The notes beneath the pieces were generated by a model. That model saw only the letters and a program-made list of their open reading frames with translations, ran no database searches and had not been told where the DNA came from. A program made the position numbers and the translations under genes. This document shows, piece by piece, positions 44,789 through 53,227 of a stretch of DNA of 64,000 bases. Every line of letters starts with the position of its first letter. Positions within the stretch are counted from its first letter, which is position 1. Source of the stretch: Halobacterium noricense (GTDB lineage: Archaea > Halobacteriota > Halobacteria > Halobacteriales > Halobacteriaceae); NCBI RefSeq assembly GCF_021233435.1, contig NZ_CP089468.1, forward strand, positions 2,046,001 through 2,110,000. Direction: 5' to 3'.

Positions 44789-45418
44789 CTACCACTCGCC
44801 GTCGACGTGCTCGCACACCCGCTGGATGGCCTCGCGTTCGCGCTCGCCGCCGCACTTGCGCGCGACATCCTCGAAGAACCGCAGGCGCTCACGCAGCGTC
44901 TCGGTGTCGTAGGCGGGCACGTCCAGCCGCGACGCCGCAACCGTCGCCTCCACGACTGCGTTGAACCCGCGGTTTATGGTGGGTGGCGACGCCCGGACGA
45001 CTTCGCTCTCGACGGGATGGAGTTCCCAGTGCTCGCGCCGCGTGTCGTCGTCCTCGTCCGTGTCGACGTGTTCGGCTTCGACCTCGACCCACGCGTCCGC
45101 GGCGTCGAGCACAGGAGAGGGCTCTTCACGAATCGAGAGCGCGGCGTCCACGAACACGACGGGGTCGGCGACGAACTGGACGTAGCCGCCGCCCTCGCGG
45201 TGGAAGTTGCGGCGGGTGCGCGTGTTCCCCCACGTCGTCGCCGTCACCGCACCTCCGTCCTCGGGAGCTGCTCGCGGCTCGCGAGCGTCGCCGCTCGCTC
45301 GTTCGGCGCCTGCGGGCGCCTGCACCCCTAGTGCGGCGACGTTCCACAGGTCGTTGGGCCCGCGCGTCGTCACGACCGTCTCCGTCGTCCCGCGCAGCGC
45401 GACGGGCCACTCAGCCAT
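44789..45418 (-). CDS. DUF447 family protein (flavin-reductase-like fold)
   Basis: A 209-residue protein of the archaeal DUF447 family: 'VALRGTTETVVTTRGPNDLW', 'TRTRRNFHREGGGYVQFVAD', and 'INRGFNAVVEATVAASRLDV'. The family is predicted to have a split-barrel flavin-binding fold, but no reaction is known. Residues about 31-52 read as an extra Ala/Gly/Arg-rich loop, encoded by hairpins (45270-45320), between two conserved blocks. It overlaps the upstream gene by 8 bases (ATGGCTGA), so it is co-translated with CofD, Dus and the CitG-like protein. Confidence 0.85.
   Translation of the reverse strand: MAEWPVALRGTTETVVTTRGPNDLWNVAALGVQAPAGAERASGDAREPRAAPEDGGAVTATTWGNTRTRRNFHREGGGYVQFVADPVVFVDAALSIREEPSPVLDAADAWVEVEAEHVDTDEDDDTRREHWELHPVESEVVRASPPTINRGFNAVVEATVAASRLDVPAYDTETLRERLRFFEDVARKCGGEREREAIQRVCEHVDGEW
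45270..45320. repeat. Hairpin cluster in frame within the DUF447 gene
   Basis: Three inverted repeats in a row: 7-bp arms around GCT (45270-45286), 7-bp arms around TCGC (45281-45298, sharing an arm), and 6-bp arms around TGCG (45305-45320). They encode the added loop near residues 31-52 of DUF447. Confidence 0.6.
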
Positions 45419-46247
45419 GGACGGCCACCCCGCGTTCGAGCGCGACGAACACCGCGGCTGCGGTGAGGTCTGCGGTCGTCCCGGGGTTGATGCCGCGCTC
45501 TACGAGGTCGTCCGCGAACTCCTGGACTTCCTCGGTGTCGGCGCGCTGCAGAGAGAGCGCGCGCTCCTGGACCTGGCGGGCGACACCCTCGCCGTGCGCG
45601 GTGACGACGAGCGTGTCGAGCTCCTCGGCGAGCAGCGTGAGGAACGCCGAGGCGGCGCGGTCGGTGAGCGGCCCACGCTCCGCCTCGATGCGGGCGGCCG
45701 CGCGGAAGACGCGCGGGAAGCCCTGTAGCCACTCGCTGGCGTTGGCGTCGTGGTCGGTGCCGAGTTCCATCACGTCTTCGAGCGTGAGGTCGCGCTCGCG
45801 GAGCGCGGGAATCGCGGCCGCGCCGCGGCGCGCGTCCAGCGCGTCGATGCCCTCTGGCGGGTCCGGGACCGCGACCTCGGCGTGCTCGAACGCCCGGTAG
45901 AACGCTTCGGCGTCCGCGACGGTCGTCGCCTCGACGACCTCGGTGACGCCCGCTGGCGAGAGGTCGCCGCGGCTCGCGGCGCGCACGAGCGGCGTCAACA
46001 ACAGCAGGCAGCCGAACTGCGTGTTCGTCCCGCTGCCGTCGGCCATCCCCGCGACGGCTGTCTCGAAGGCGTCGCCGACCGGGCCGTCCTTGGCGGCGTC
46101 GAGGCCGTCGCGCGCACCCACCGCGCCAGCGAGGAACTGCTCGAAGTGGAGGTCCGCGAGGTCGCGCTCGCGGTCGACGTTCCCGGGTTTCGGCGTGCCC
46201 GCGACCTCCACGAGCAGCGCGAGTTCGGCGTGCTCGGCGGGCGTCAC
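45411..46247 (-). CDS. Triphosphoribosyl-dephospho-CoA synthase-like (CitG/COG1767) protein
   Basis: A 278-residue protein of the CitG/MdcB family. 'LLVEVAGTPKPGNVDRERDL' near the N-terminus is the family signature, with 'TNTQFGCLLLLTPLVRAA' and 'VTAHGEGVARQVQERALSLQ' later. Bacterial members make the citrate-lyase prosthetic-group precursor. Archaeal members lack citrate lyase and probably do another nucleotide/phosphoribosyl reaction. A GTG at 46247 is the likely start, overlapping the Dus stop by 4 bases. It is the third gene of the CofD row. Confidence 0.8.
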   Translation of the reverse strand: MTPAEHAELALLVEVAGTPKPGNVDRERDLADLHFEQFLAGAVGARDGLDAAKDGPVGDAFETAVAGMADGSGTNTQFGCLLLLTPLVRAASRGDLSPAGVTEVVEATTVADAEAFYRAFEHAEVAVPDPPEGIDALDARRGAAAIPALRERDLTLEDVMELGTDHDANASEWLQGFPRVFRAAARIEAERGPLTDRAASAFLTLLAEELDTLVVTAHGEGVARQVQERALSLQRADTEEVQEFADDLVERGINPGTTADLTAAAVFVALERGVAVHG

Positions 46248-46975
46248 AGGAACCACTCCTTGACCGCGGCGTACACCGATTGCACGTGCTCGGGGTCGCG
46301 GCTCGGTCGGCCGACGCTGACCGCGTCCGCACCGTACGCGAGATACTCGAAGACGTCCTCCCGATTGCGGACGCCGTTGTTCGCGACGACGAAGCAGTCC
46401 GTCGCCTCGGCGACGTCGCGGACGACGCGCCGCGAATCCATCGCGTCCACGTGGATTGCATCGGCACCGGCGCGCTCGATGGCTTTTGCGAGCGTCGGCA
46501 AGTGGACGCCCTCGACTTCCGCGCGGACTTTCACGGAGACTGCCGCGCCTACGTCGCTGGCCGTCTCGACCTGCTCGCAGAGTCGCTCGATGTCCCGCAG
46601 CAGCGCCTCGCCAGCGCCGACATCGCACATCTCGTCCTGCCGGCAGTGCGCGTTCACTTCGAGTATCGCGTCGTGGTCGGCGCAGACCGCCGCAGCCTCC
46701 CGTAGCGGGTCGAGTTCGACCGCGCGGGCGTTTACGCCCGCGCGGAGGAACGCGTCGTCGAGTTCGGCGAGCTGGTCGTCGACGAACGCGATTGGGTCCG
46801 CAGGGAGGAACTCCTCGCGGTCGCGTTCGACCATCGCACGGGCGGCCTCGCGGGTCGGTTCGTCGATGGCGATGCCGCCGAGGAAGGCTGCGCCGGCGGG
46901 GCGCGCGCAGGCTTCTGCCCACTCGGCGTCAGACTCACCGCTGAGGCTCGCGAGCGCGACGCGCGGCGCGAACAT
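46244..46975 (-). CDS. tRNA-dihydrouridine synthase-like FMN protein
   Basis: A 243-residue TIM-barrel protein of the Dus family. 'VNAHCRQDEMCDVGAGEALL' (about residues 105-124), 'VSVKVRAEV' and 'NNGVRNREDVFEYLAYGADA' match the FMN/phosphate binding pattern. C109 could be the Dus proton donor. It is shorter than bacterial Dus and lacks an obvious tRNA-binding C-terminal helix domain, so the substrate could be something other than tRNA. It overlaps CofD by one base. Confidence 0.82.
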   Translation of the reverse strand: MFAPRVALASLSGESDAEWAEACARPAGAAFLGGIAIDEPTREAARAMVERDREEFLPADPIAFVDDQLAELDDAFLRAGVNARAVELDPLREAAAVCADHDAILEVNAHCRQDEMCDVGAGEALLRDIERLCEQVETASDVGAAVSVKVRAEVEGVHLPTLAKAIERAGADAIHVDAMDSRRVVRDVAEATDCFVVANNGVRNREDVFEYLAYGADAVSVGRPSRDPEHVQSVYAAVKEWFL

Positions 46976-47982
46976 CAGGCCACCTCCCCGCTCGCGCGCT
47001 GGAGTGCCTCACGGCACGCACGAGCGACCCGTTCGGCGTCCGCGTCGTCGTTCATCTCGGTGTCCGTGTGGACGACCGGCCGGTCGAGGCTCGTGCCATC
47101 GGCGTCGTCGAGCACGAACGCGTCCGCGAACGGGTAGGCGTCCGCGACGCCCGCCGTCGACGGGTCGTAGCCGACTGCCGCCATCAGTTTCGCCGCCGGC
47201 CCGGAGAACACCTCGTCCTCGACGAATGGAGAGACGGCGACAACTGTGGACTCGCGGAGCGCCTCGCGCACGCCGTCGAGGGCGAGCATCGGGCCGATGC
47301 TCGTGACGGGGTTCGAGGGGCCGATAATCACGGGGCCGTCCCGGAGCGCGTCGAGGGCGGCGTCTGCGGGTGCGGCGTCCTCCGCGCCCCGGAACGCCAC
47401 GTCCTCGACCGCGGGGTCGCCGTTCTCCGCGACCCAGAATTCCTGAAAGTGAAGTTCGCCGTCGGGCGTGTGGACGATGGTTGCGACCGGGTCGTCGCTC
47501 ATCGGCACGACGTCGGCCCTGAGGTCGAAGGCGTCCGCGAGCGTCCGCGTGACCTCCGTGAGGGAGTTGCCTTCGTCGAGGAGGCTGGTGCGGAGCACGT
47601 GGACCGCGCGGTCGCGGTCGCCGATGAACATGAACTCCGAGGCCGCGGAGAACCGCCGCCAGCGCGCGAGGTCGCGGCCCGTCGTCTGTCGGTCGTCGGG
47701 GAGGTAGCGCGGGCCCGGTTCGATGCCGGCGTTCCGCGAGAGGTCGGCGAGGTAGTCGTGGGTCGTCGCGTCGTCGCCCTCGATGCCCCACCACGTCTCG
47801 CGGTCCAGTACGTCGCCGCCCTCGAAGAGCACGGTGTCGACGTCGGGACAGACGAGCACGCCGCCGAGTTCCACGTCGTCACCGGTGTTCGCGACGACCG
47901 TGAGTTCGGCGGGGTCGAAGACCTCGCGGCCGCCCGCGAGGAGTTTGGGGGTGCCCGTCCCCCCGGCGAGGAACGTCGTCAT
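46975..47982 (-). CDS. cofD: 2-phospho-L-lactate transferase CofD (coenzyme F420)
   Basis: A 335-residue enzyme that joins the phospholactyl (or phosphoenolpyruvyl) moiety to the deazaflavin Fo, in coenzyme F420 synthesis. '[20 protein letters not shown]' at the N-terminus and '[20 protein letters not shown]' are diagnostic; '[17 protein letters not shown]' follows. The ATG at 47982 is chosen; a longer upstream frame is basic. It heads the row CofD-Dus-CitG-like-DUF447 on one message, with successive overlaps of one to eight bases. Confidence 0.95.
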   Translation of the reverse strand: MTTFLAGGTGTPKLLAGGREVFDPAELTVVANTGDDVELGGVLVCPDVDTVLFEGGDVLDRETWWGIEGDDATTHDYLADLSRNAGIEPGPRYLPDDRQTTGRDLARWRRFSAASEFMFIGDRDRAVHVLRTSLLDEGNSLTEVTRTLADAFDLRADVVPMSDDPVATIVHTPDGELHFQEFWVAENGDPAVEDVAFRGAEDAAPADAALDALRDGPVIIGPSNPVTSIGPMLALDGVREALRESTVVAVSPFVEDEVFSGPAAKLMAAVGYDPSTAGVADAYPFADAFVLDDADGTSLDRPVVHTDTEMNDDADAERVARACREALQRASGEVA

Positions 47983-48056
47983 GGCTCGTCGTCGGGGCGC
48001 AGTCCGGTAAACCCTTGCGTCACCGGAGTACGAGCGCAGAAGCAGACCGGAGAGAA

Positions 48057-48818
48057 TCAGGCGGAGGTGTTCGCGCGCGCCTCGTCGAGCCACGCGGGCT
48101 CGGAGACGGTCGTCGAGCCGACGTCGACGTACCGCTGGCCGACGGAGACGGACGCTTCGCCGCTGCCCGTGTCGACGGATATCGAGTACCCGAACCGCTT
48201 CACGAGACCGTCGTCGGTGATGTGGACGTTCGCGCTGACGTTCGTGATGTTCTCCGTGTCGAGGTTGGCGAAGCCGGGCGCGGACTCGTTGACGGCGTCG
48301 ACGCCGTTGGCCTCGTAGACGTGCACAGTCGTGCCGTCGACGCTCTCAGTGCCGGTGTGGGAGAATTCGAACAGGCCGACGAACGACGCCAGCTGGCCGC
48401 TCGTGAGCCGGGACGCGTTCGGGCTCTGCTGGGGGACCGTATACTGGGTCTGGTTGCCCGCGGTGACGCGTTGGAACGCCGTGTCGTTGCCATAGCCGAA
48501 CTGCTGGACGTTCTGACTGCCGACCGTCCGGTTGGAGAAGTACGCACCCGAGGCGAGGTCGAGGGCGGTCGAGCCCTCACGGGTGAGCGACTGGTCGCCC
48601 TGCGACTGGGTCGACGTGGTGGTGAGCGTGAACGACCCGGCCTCGCGAACCACGGCCTCGTGGTTCTCCGCGACAGTCGTCCCGTTCAGCGGCGACTCGT
48701 ACACTGGGGCGGCTCCGTCCGCGGTTCCGGGTGCCGTCGTTCCACCGCCTCCGCCGGCGCTACAGCCGGCGAACACGAGGAGGGCTGCGACGGCGACAGC
48801 CGCAATCTGTTTTCGCAT
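48057..48818 (-). CDS. Haloarchaeal lipoprotein (LolA-like region)
   Basis: A 253-residue secreted lipoprotein. The signal peptide ends in the lipobox 'LVFAGC' (C at about residue 19), so the protein should be lipid-anchored. A Gly/Thr-rich linker follows, then a mainly beta domain with many Asn-X-Ser/Thr sites ('[20 protein letters not shown]'). It resembles haloarchaeal lipoproteins of unknown function. The upstream in-frame extension is rejected because it would bury the signal peptide. Confidence 0.75.
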   Translation of the reverse strand: MRKQIAAVAVAALLVFAGCSAGGGGGTTAPGTADGAAPVYESPLNGTTVAENHEAVVREAGSFTLTTTSTQSQGDQSLTREGSTALDLASGAYFSNRTVGSQNVQQFGYGNDTAFQRVTAGNQTQYTVPQQSPNASRLTSGQLASFVGLFEFSHTGTESVDGTTVHVYEANGVDAVNESAPGFANLDTENITNVSANVHITDDGLVKRFGYSISVDTGSGEASVSVGQRYVDVGSTTVSEPAWLDEARANTSA

Positions 48819-48941
48819 GCCACCGGATTCGGCAGGCGAGCGGAAAACCCCTCCGAACGCGGCCACAGTAGCGGACGCAACCGACAGCCCGCAGACGGCC
48901 GGGCCACGGGTTTTTAGGCGAGAACGCCGAACCACGGCCTA

Positions 48942-50168
48942 ATGTCGACCATCAAGGACAGCGTCCACGACCACATCGACGTCGGGGGCGTCGCTGCGGA
49001 CCTGCTCGACACGCCGCCCGTCCAGCGGCTCCGCCGCATCAAGCAGTTGGGCACGGTCGCGCTCGTCTACCCCTCCGCGAACCACACCCGTTTCGAGCAC
49101 TCCTTGGGCGTCTTCCACCTCGCCGACCGCGCGCTCGACCACCTCGACATCGCCGGCCAGCGCGCGGACCGCGTGCGCGCCGCCGCCATCCTCCACGACG
49201 TCGGCCACAGCCCGTACAGCCACAACATCGAGGGCGTCGTCGCCCGCGGCACCGGGAAAGAACACGACGATGTCGACGAACTCGTCACCGAGGGCCGCGT
49301 CGCCGCCGTCCTCGACGACCACGACATCGACCCCGAGGAGGTCGCGGCGCTGATTCGCGGCGACGGCGAACTCGCCCAGTTGGTCGCGGGGGAGTTGGAC
49401 GTGGACCGGATGGACTACCTCGTGCGCGACGCCCACCACACCGGCGTCCCCTACGGCACTATCGACCACGGCCGCCTCGTCCGCGAGTTGACGTTCATCG
49501 ACGGCGACCTCGTGCTCGACGAAGGCAACGTCCAGACCGCCGAATCCCTCCTACTGGCGCGCGCGCTGATGAACCCGACCGTCTACAGCCACCACGTCGC
49601 CCGCATCAGCAAGTCGATGCTGCGCCGCGGCACCGAAGCCCTCCTCGATACCGCGGCAATCGACGCCGAGCAGCTCCGCCGCATGGACGACCACGAACTC
49701 TCCGTCGCGCTGCGCAGCCACGAGCAGAGCCAGCAGTTCGGCCGCCGGCTCGCCGAGCGAGACCTCTACAAGCGCGCCGTCTGGGCGGAGATGGGCGACG
49801 TCAGCGACGACCTGCTCGACGCCAACCACGACGAAGTCCGCGAGTTCGAGGAACAGGTCGCGGCGGACGCCAACGTCGACCCGGACGCCGTCATCCTCGA
49901 CGTGCCCGGGAAGCCGTCGATGCGCGAATCCACGACCGGCGTGCTCGTCGGCGGCGAAGTCCGGCGGCTGGACGAGCAGTCCACGCTCGTGCGCGCGCTC
50001 CAGGTCGCCCAGCGCGAACAGTGGCGTCTCGGCGTCTATACGCCCGAAGCGCACGTCGAAGCCGTCGGGCAGGCCGCCGAGCGCATGCTCGGCCTCGAAA
50101 CAGACGGCGCGCTCATCAGTGACGTGAACACGCCCGGGCGGTACGCGTCGTTGGCAGAGTTCGAATAG
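48942..50168 (+). CDS. HD-domain phosphohydrolase (dNTPase-like)
   Basis: A 408-residue HD-superfamily hydrolase. 'LLDTPPVQRLRRIKQLG' and 'HTRFEHSLGVFHLADRALD' (H53) precede the metal motif 'ILHDVGHSPYSHN' (H85, D86). 'VAGELDVDRMDYLVRDAHHT' supplies the last Asp. The family (SAMHD1/YdhA-like) includes dNTP triphosphohydrolases. Archaeal substrates are untested here. A TATA-like GGTTTTTAGG precedes the ATG by about 25 bases. An 11-nt-loop hairpin element follows directly. Confidence 0.88.
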   Translation: MSTIKDSVHDHIDVGGVAADLLDTPPVQRLRRIKQLGTVALVYPSANHTRFEHSLGVFHLADRALDHLDIAGQRADRVRAAAILHDVGHSPYSHNIEGVVARGTGKEHDDVDELVTEGRVAAVLDDHDIDPEEVAALIRGDGELAQLVAGELDVDRMDYLVRDAHHTGVPYGTIDHGRLVRELTFIDGDLVLDEGNVQTAESLLLARALMNPTVYSHHVARISKSMLRRGTEALLDTAAIDAEQLRRMDDHELSVALRSHEQSQQFGRRLAERDLYKRAVWAEMGDVSDDLLDANHDEVREFEEQVAADANVDPDAVILDVPGKPSMRESTTGVLVGGEVRRLDEQSTLVRALQVAQREQWRLGVYTPEAHVEAVGQAAERMLGLETDGALISDVNTPGRYASLAEFE

Positions 50169-50314
50169 CGTGCTCGAACGCAGTGAGAGCACGTTAATGC
50201 GAGCGCGGAGCGCGTGCTCGACCAACGGGAGAGCACGGAACGACGAACGGTGAACGGAGTGAACCGTGAGCGAAGCGATGCGCGAGTAGCGTGGCCGACT
50301 GAAAAGAGGCCACG
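50169..50314 (+). repeat. Hairpin repeat element with 11-nt loops (copy B)
   Basis: Four stem-loops, each with an exactly 11-nt loop: 7-bp stem and loop GAACGCAGTGA (50169-50193), 7-bp stem and GACCAACGGGA (50213-50237), 5-bp stem and GAACGGAGTGA (50247-50267), 7-bp stem and GACTGAAAAGA (50290-50314). The second arm of the first is followed by TTAATGCGAGCG, as in copy A on the opposite strand. The rest of the gap to 50407 has no gene I can support. Confidence 0.75.
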
Positions 50315-50407
50315 TTAGAGCGAACGGCGACCAGCGGGAGCCGTGAGAAGAGTGCCCGACCCGCCGCGTCGAGTAACCTTCACGGTACCGGAGGTGCACC
50401 TCCCGGT

Positions 50408-51439
50408 ATGGAACTCTCCGGCACCGTCCTCTGGGGCGGGGACTACGAGCCCGTGGAGGGCACGCTCGTCGTCGAGGACGGCGAAGTCGTCCGACTGGAC
50501 GAGGAGTTGACCGACTCCGAGGACATCGTGTTGCCGGCGTTCGTGAACGCCCACACGCACCTCGGGGACTCCATCGCGAAGGAGGCGGGCCGCGGACTCA
50601 CGCTCGAAGAGCTCGTCGCGCCGCCGAACGGCCTGAAACACCAGTTGCTCCGCGAGGCGAGCCGCGGGGAACTCGTCGCAGGGATGCGCCGCAGCCTCCA
50701 GTTCATGCACCAGACCGGCACCACGCGCACGCTCGAATTCCGAGAGGGCGGCGTCGAGGGCGTGCACGCGCTCAGTGAAGCCGCCGAAGGGATTGGCGTC
50801 GACCCGTTCATCTTCGGGCGAGAGACACCGGACGTGCTCGACGCCGCCGACGGGTTCGGGGCGAGCGGCGCGGCGGACGGCGAGTTCGGGCGCGAGCGCA
50901 ACGCCGCCCGGGACGCCGGGAAGCCGTTCGCTATCCACGCCGGCGAGGTGGACTCGCGGGACATCAACCCCGCCATCGACCTCGACCCGAACCTGCTCGT
51001 GCACATGGTCCACGCCGAACCGCTGCACCTCGACCGCGTAGAGGACAACCAGATTCCGGTCGCGGTGTGCCCGCGCTCGAACCTCGTGACGGACGTCGGG
51101 CTGCCGCCCGTCAGCGACCTGCTCGACCGCACGACGGTCGCGCTCGGCACGGACAACGTGATGACGAACAGCCCGTCGATGTTCCGCGAGATGGCGTTCG
51201 CGTCGAAGCTCTTCGACGTCTCCGCCCCCGACGTGCTGCGGATGGCGACCCGCGCGGGAGCCGAAGCAATCGGGGAGAACCACGGCGTCCTCGAAGCCGG
51301 CCGCGAAGCCCGCGTGCTCGTGCTGGACGGCGACTCGGACAACCTCACCGGCGTCCGCGACCCGGTGCGGGCGGTCGTGCGCCGCGCCGGCGCTAGCGAC
51401 GTGAAGCGCGTGGTCACGCCCGAATCGCTGGCGGAGTAG
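50408..51439 (+). CDS. Metal-dependent amidohydrolase (deaminase/chlorohydrolase type)
   Basis: A 343-residue amidohydrolase barrel. Metal ligands visible: H49 and H51 in 'VNAHTHLGD', H177 in 'AIHAGEVD', the His of 'VHMVHAEPLH', and D249 in 'LGTDNVMTN'. 'VAVCPRSNLVTDVGLPPV' is the family's barrel strand. Likely substrates are nucleobases or aminoquinones, but not determinable from sequence. Its start lies 93 bases after the hairpin element. Confidence 0.85.
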   Translation: MELSGTVLWGGDYEPVEGTLVVEDGEVVRLDEELTDSEDIVLPAFVNAHTHLGDSIAKEAGRGLTLEELVAPPNGLKHQLLREASRGELVAGMRRSLQFMHQTGTTRTLEFREGGVEGVHALSEAAEGIGVDPFIFGRETPDVLDAADGFGASGAADGEFGRERNAARDAGKPFAIHAGEVDSRDINPAIDLDPNLLVHMVHAEPLHLDRVEDNQIPVAVCPRSNLVTDVGLPPVSDLLDRTTVALGTDNVMTNSPSMFREMAFASKLFDVSAPDVLRMATRAGAEAIGENHGVLEAGREARVLVLDGDSDNLTGVRDPVRAVVRRAGASDVKRVVTPESLAE

Positions 51440-51497
51440 CCACGGGCCGGGATTCCGCCCCGAAAGTTAAGCCACTCCCCGACAATCGCTAACACAC

Positions 51498-51944
51498 ATG
51501 GGCCGCTACGAGCGCATCCTCGTCCCGACAGACGGCAGCGAGGAGACACGGGAGGCGGTCGAACACGCCATCGACCTCGCCGCCGAACACGACGCGACCA
51601 TCCACGCGTTGTACGTCGTCAACTCCGCGAGCTTCTCCGGACTCCCGATGGAGTCCTCGTGGGAGAGCGTCGCCGCGATGATGAACGAAGAGGGGCTCGC
51701 CGCGCTCGACGAAGTCGAGGGCATCGCCACCGACCGCGGCGTCCCGGTCGAGCGCGCGCTCGTCGACGGCAACCCCAGCCGGGAAATCGTCCGGTACGCC
51801 GAGGACGAGGACTGCGACCTCGTCGTGATGGGGACGCACGGCCGCGGCGGCATCGACCGGCTGCTACTCGGGAGCGTCACGGAGAAAGTCGTCCGGTCGT
51901 CGTCGGTCCCGGTGTTGACGGTGCGCGTCGACAGCGAGGACTAG
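51498..51944 (+). CDS. Universal stress protein (UspA family)
   Basis: A 148-residue single-Usp-domain protein. The N-terminal 'RILVPTDGSEETREAVEHAI' and the ATP-binding loop 'VMGTHGRGGIDRLLLGSVTE' with 'KVVRSSSVPVLTV' are complete, so it should bind ATP. It is convergent with BirA, overlapping its end by 4 bases. Confidence 0.93.
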   Translation: MGRYERILVPTDGSEETREAVEHAIDLAAEHDATIHALYVVNSASFSGLPMESSWESVAAMMNEEGLAALDEVEGIATDRGVPVERALVDGNPSREIVRYAEDEDCDLVVMGTHGRGGIDRLLLGSVTEKVVRSSSVPVLTVRVDSED

Positions 51945-52891
51945 CCGCCGTCCGCGGGCCGGAGGTGCTGGCAGTCCCCGGCGTGGACGACTTCTCTTCC
52001 ATCCGCTGTTTGGACGACGAGCGCGCCGTGCTCGGTCACGTCCACGGCGTCGCCGACCACGTCGCCATCCACGGTTTCGACGCGCACGCGCTGTCCGAGC
52101 GTCGCGGCGCGGTCCCGCCACGCGTCGAGGACCGCGTCGGGGTCGTCGCGGAGTTCGTGGAACCGTTCGAGGACGCGCTGGACGAACGCGCGGCGCTCGA
52201 CGTCACCTGCTTCGGCGCGGACGCTCGTCGCGTCCGACGCCAGCGTCTCGGGGTCGACGTTGACGTTCACGCCGACGCCGACGACCACCCACGAGACGCG
52301 GCTGGCCTCGCCCTCCATCTCCGTGAGCACGCCGGCGAGCTTGTCGCCACCCCGCTCGGCACCTTCACGAGGTACGATGCAGTCGTTGGGCCACTTGATG
52401 GCGGCGTCCGCGCCGGCTTCGCGTGTAGCGTCGGTGACGGCGACTGCGGCCGCGAGCGTCACCAGCGGGACGCGCGCGGGCGGCACGTCCGGCCGGAGCA
52501 CGAGGCTCATCCAGACGCCGCCCGAGGGCGACGACCACTGGCGGCCGCGCCGACCACGCCCGCCGGTCTGTCGGTCCGCGAGCACCACGACGTCGCTGGC
52601 ACCGGATGCAGCGAGTTCCCGCGCGCGGTCGTTCGTGCTCGGGAGCGCATCGTGGTACTCCACGTCGAGCGGCGCGTCCAGCCCGAATTCGACGGCTTCC
52701 GCGCCGTACTCGGGGACGTCCGCGAGCGTGTACCCCTCGGATGCGCTCTCGACCTCGAAGCCGGCGTCGCGGAGCGCTTCGACCTGCTTCCAGACCGCGG
52801 TCCGCGAGATGCCGAGGTCGTCGGCGAGCGCGGGACCCGCGATTGGACCGTCCGCGAGCGCGTCCAGGACTGCGCGGCGCGTCTCGTTCAT
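51941..52891 (-). CDS. birA: BirA biotin-protein ligase with N-terminal HTH
   Basis: A 316-residue bifunctional BirA. The HTH is at residues 1-57 ('LADDLGISRTAVWKQVEALR'), the biotin-AMP loop 'GGRGRRGRQWS' is at 110-120, and the central 'IKWPNDCIV' is the catalytic Lys. It attaches biotin to carrier domains, the likely client being PccA at 55.5 kb, whose biotinyl Lys is K575. The HTH may also make it a biotin-responsive repressor. Confidence 0.93.
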   Translation of the reverse strand: MNETRRAVLDALADGPIAGPALADDLGISRTAVWKQVEALRDAGFEVESASEGYTLADVPEYGAEAVEFGLDAPLDVEYHDALPSTNDRARELAASGASDVVVLADRQTGGRGRRGRQWSSPSGGVWMSLVLRPDVPPARVPLVTLAAAVAVTDATREAGADAAIKWPNDCIVPREGAERGGDKLAGVLTEMEGEASRVSWVVVGVGVNVNVDPETLASDATSVRAEAGDVERRAFVQRVLERFHELRDDPDAVLDAWRDRAATLGQRVRVETVDGDVVGDAVDVTEHGALVVQTADGREVVHAGDCQHLRPADGG

Positions 52892-53060
52892 CGCGCTGGG
52901 CTACCCGCTACGCCAGCAAAAGTCCCGCCATTCGCGGGTAAGACTGAAGAAACGGGCCGATGATGCCGAAAACGGGTGTTTCGAGGGGACTACTGTCCAC
53001 GGATGGTTTTTCCGTGAGTAATTTAGGGATTTTTTATCTCTGTTATCTTCAAATAGATTG

Positions 53061-53067
53061 AATATAT
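53061..53067 (+). promoter_or_regulatory. TATA-like box of the 44-residue peptide gene
   Basis: AATATAT lies 26 bases before the ATG at 53093, so the message should be nearly leaderless. The 200-base gap before it (52892-53092) is A+T-rich towards its end and contains no gene I can support. Confidence 0.55.
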
Positions 53068-53092
53068 CACCGCGGAATGGTGTAGGTAGACG

Positions 53093-53227
53093 ATGACAGA
53101 CAGCAAGTTCACGCAGTTCCTCAAGGACAACCCCCGGATGATTGGCGTGCTGTTCAGCCTGATGGTGTTCCTGTCGAGCACGGGCGCCGCGGCAGCGAAC
53201 TACGGCGCAATTAACTCCGGTCCTTAA
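53093..53227 (+). CDS. Short haloarchaeal membrane peptide (DUF7503-like)
   Basis: A 44-residue peptide. 'KFTQFLKDNPRMIGVLFSLM' followed by 'VFLSSTGAAAANYG' gives a short charged N-terminus, one hydrophobic helix (about residues 17-33) and an Ala-rich tail ending 'AINSGP'. Peptides of this pattern (FLKDNPRM, one TM helix) recur in haloarchaea, and I believe they are called DUF7503; treat this as recollection. The stop TAA shares TTAA with the stop of the convergent CHAT-like gene. It may be secreted, or a membrane target of that gene. Confidence 0.7.
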   Translation: MTDSKFTQFLKDNPRMIGVLFSLMVFLSSTGAAAANYGAINSGP

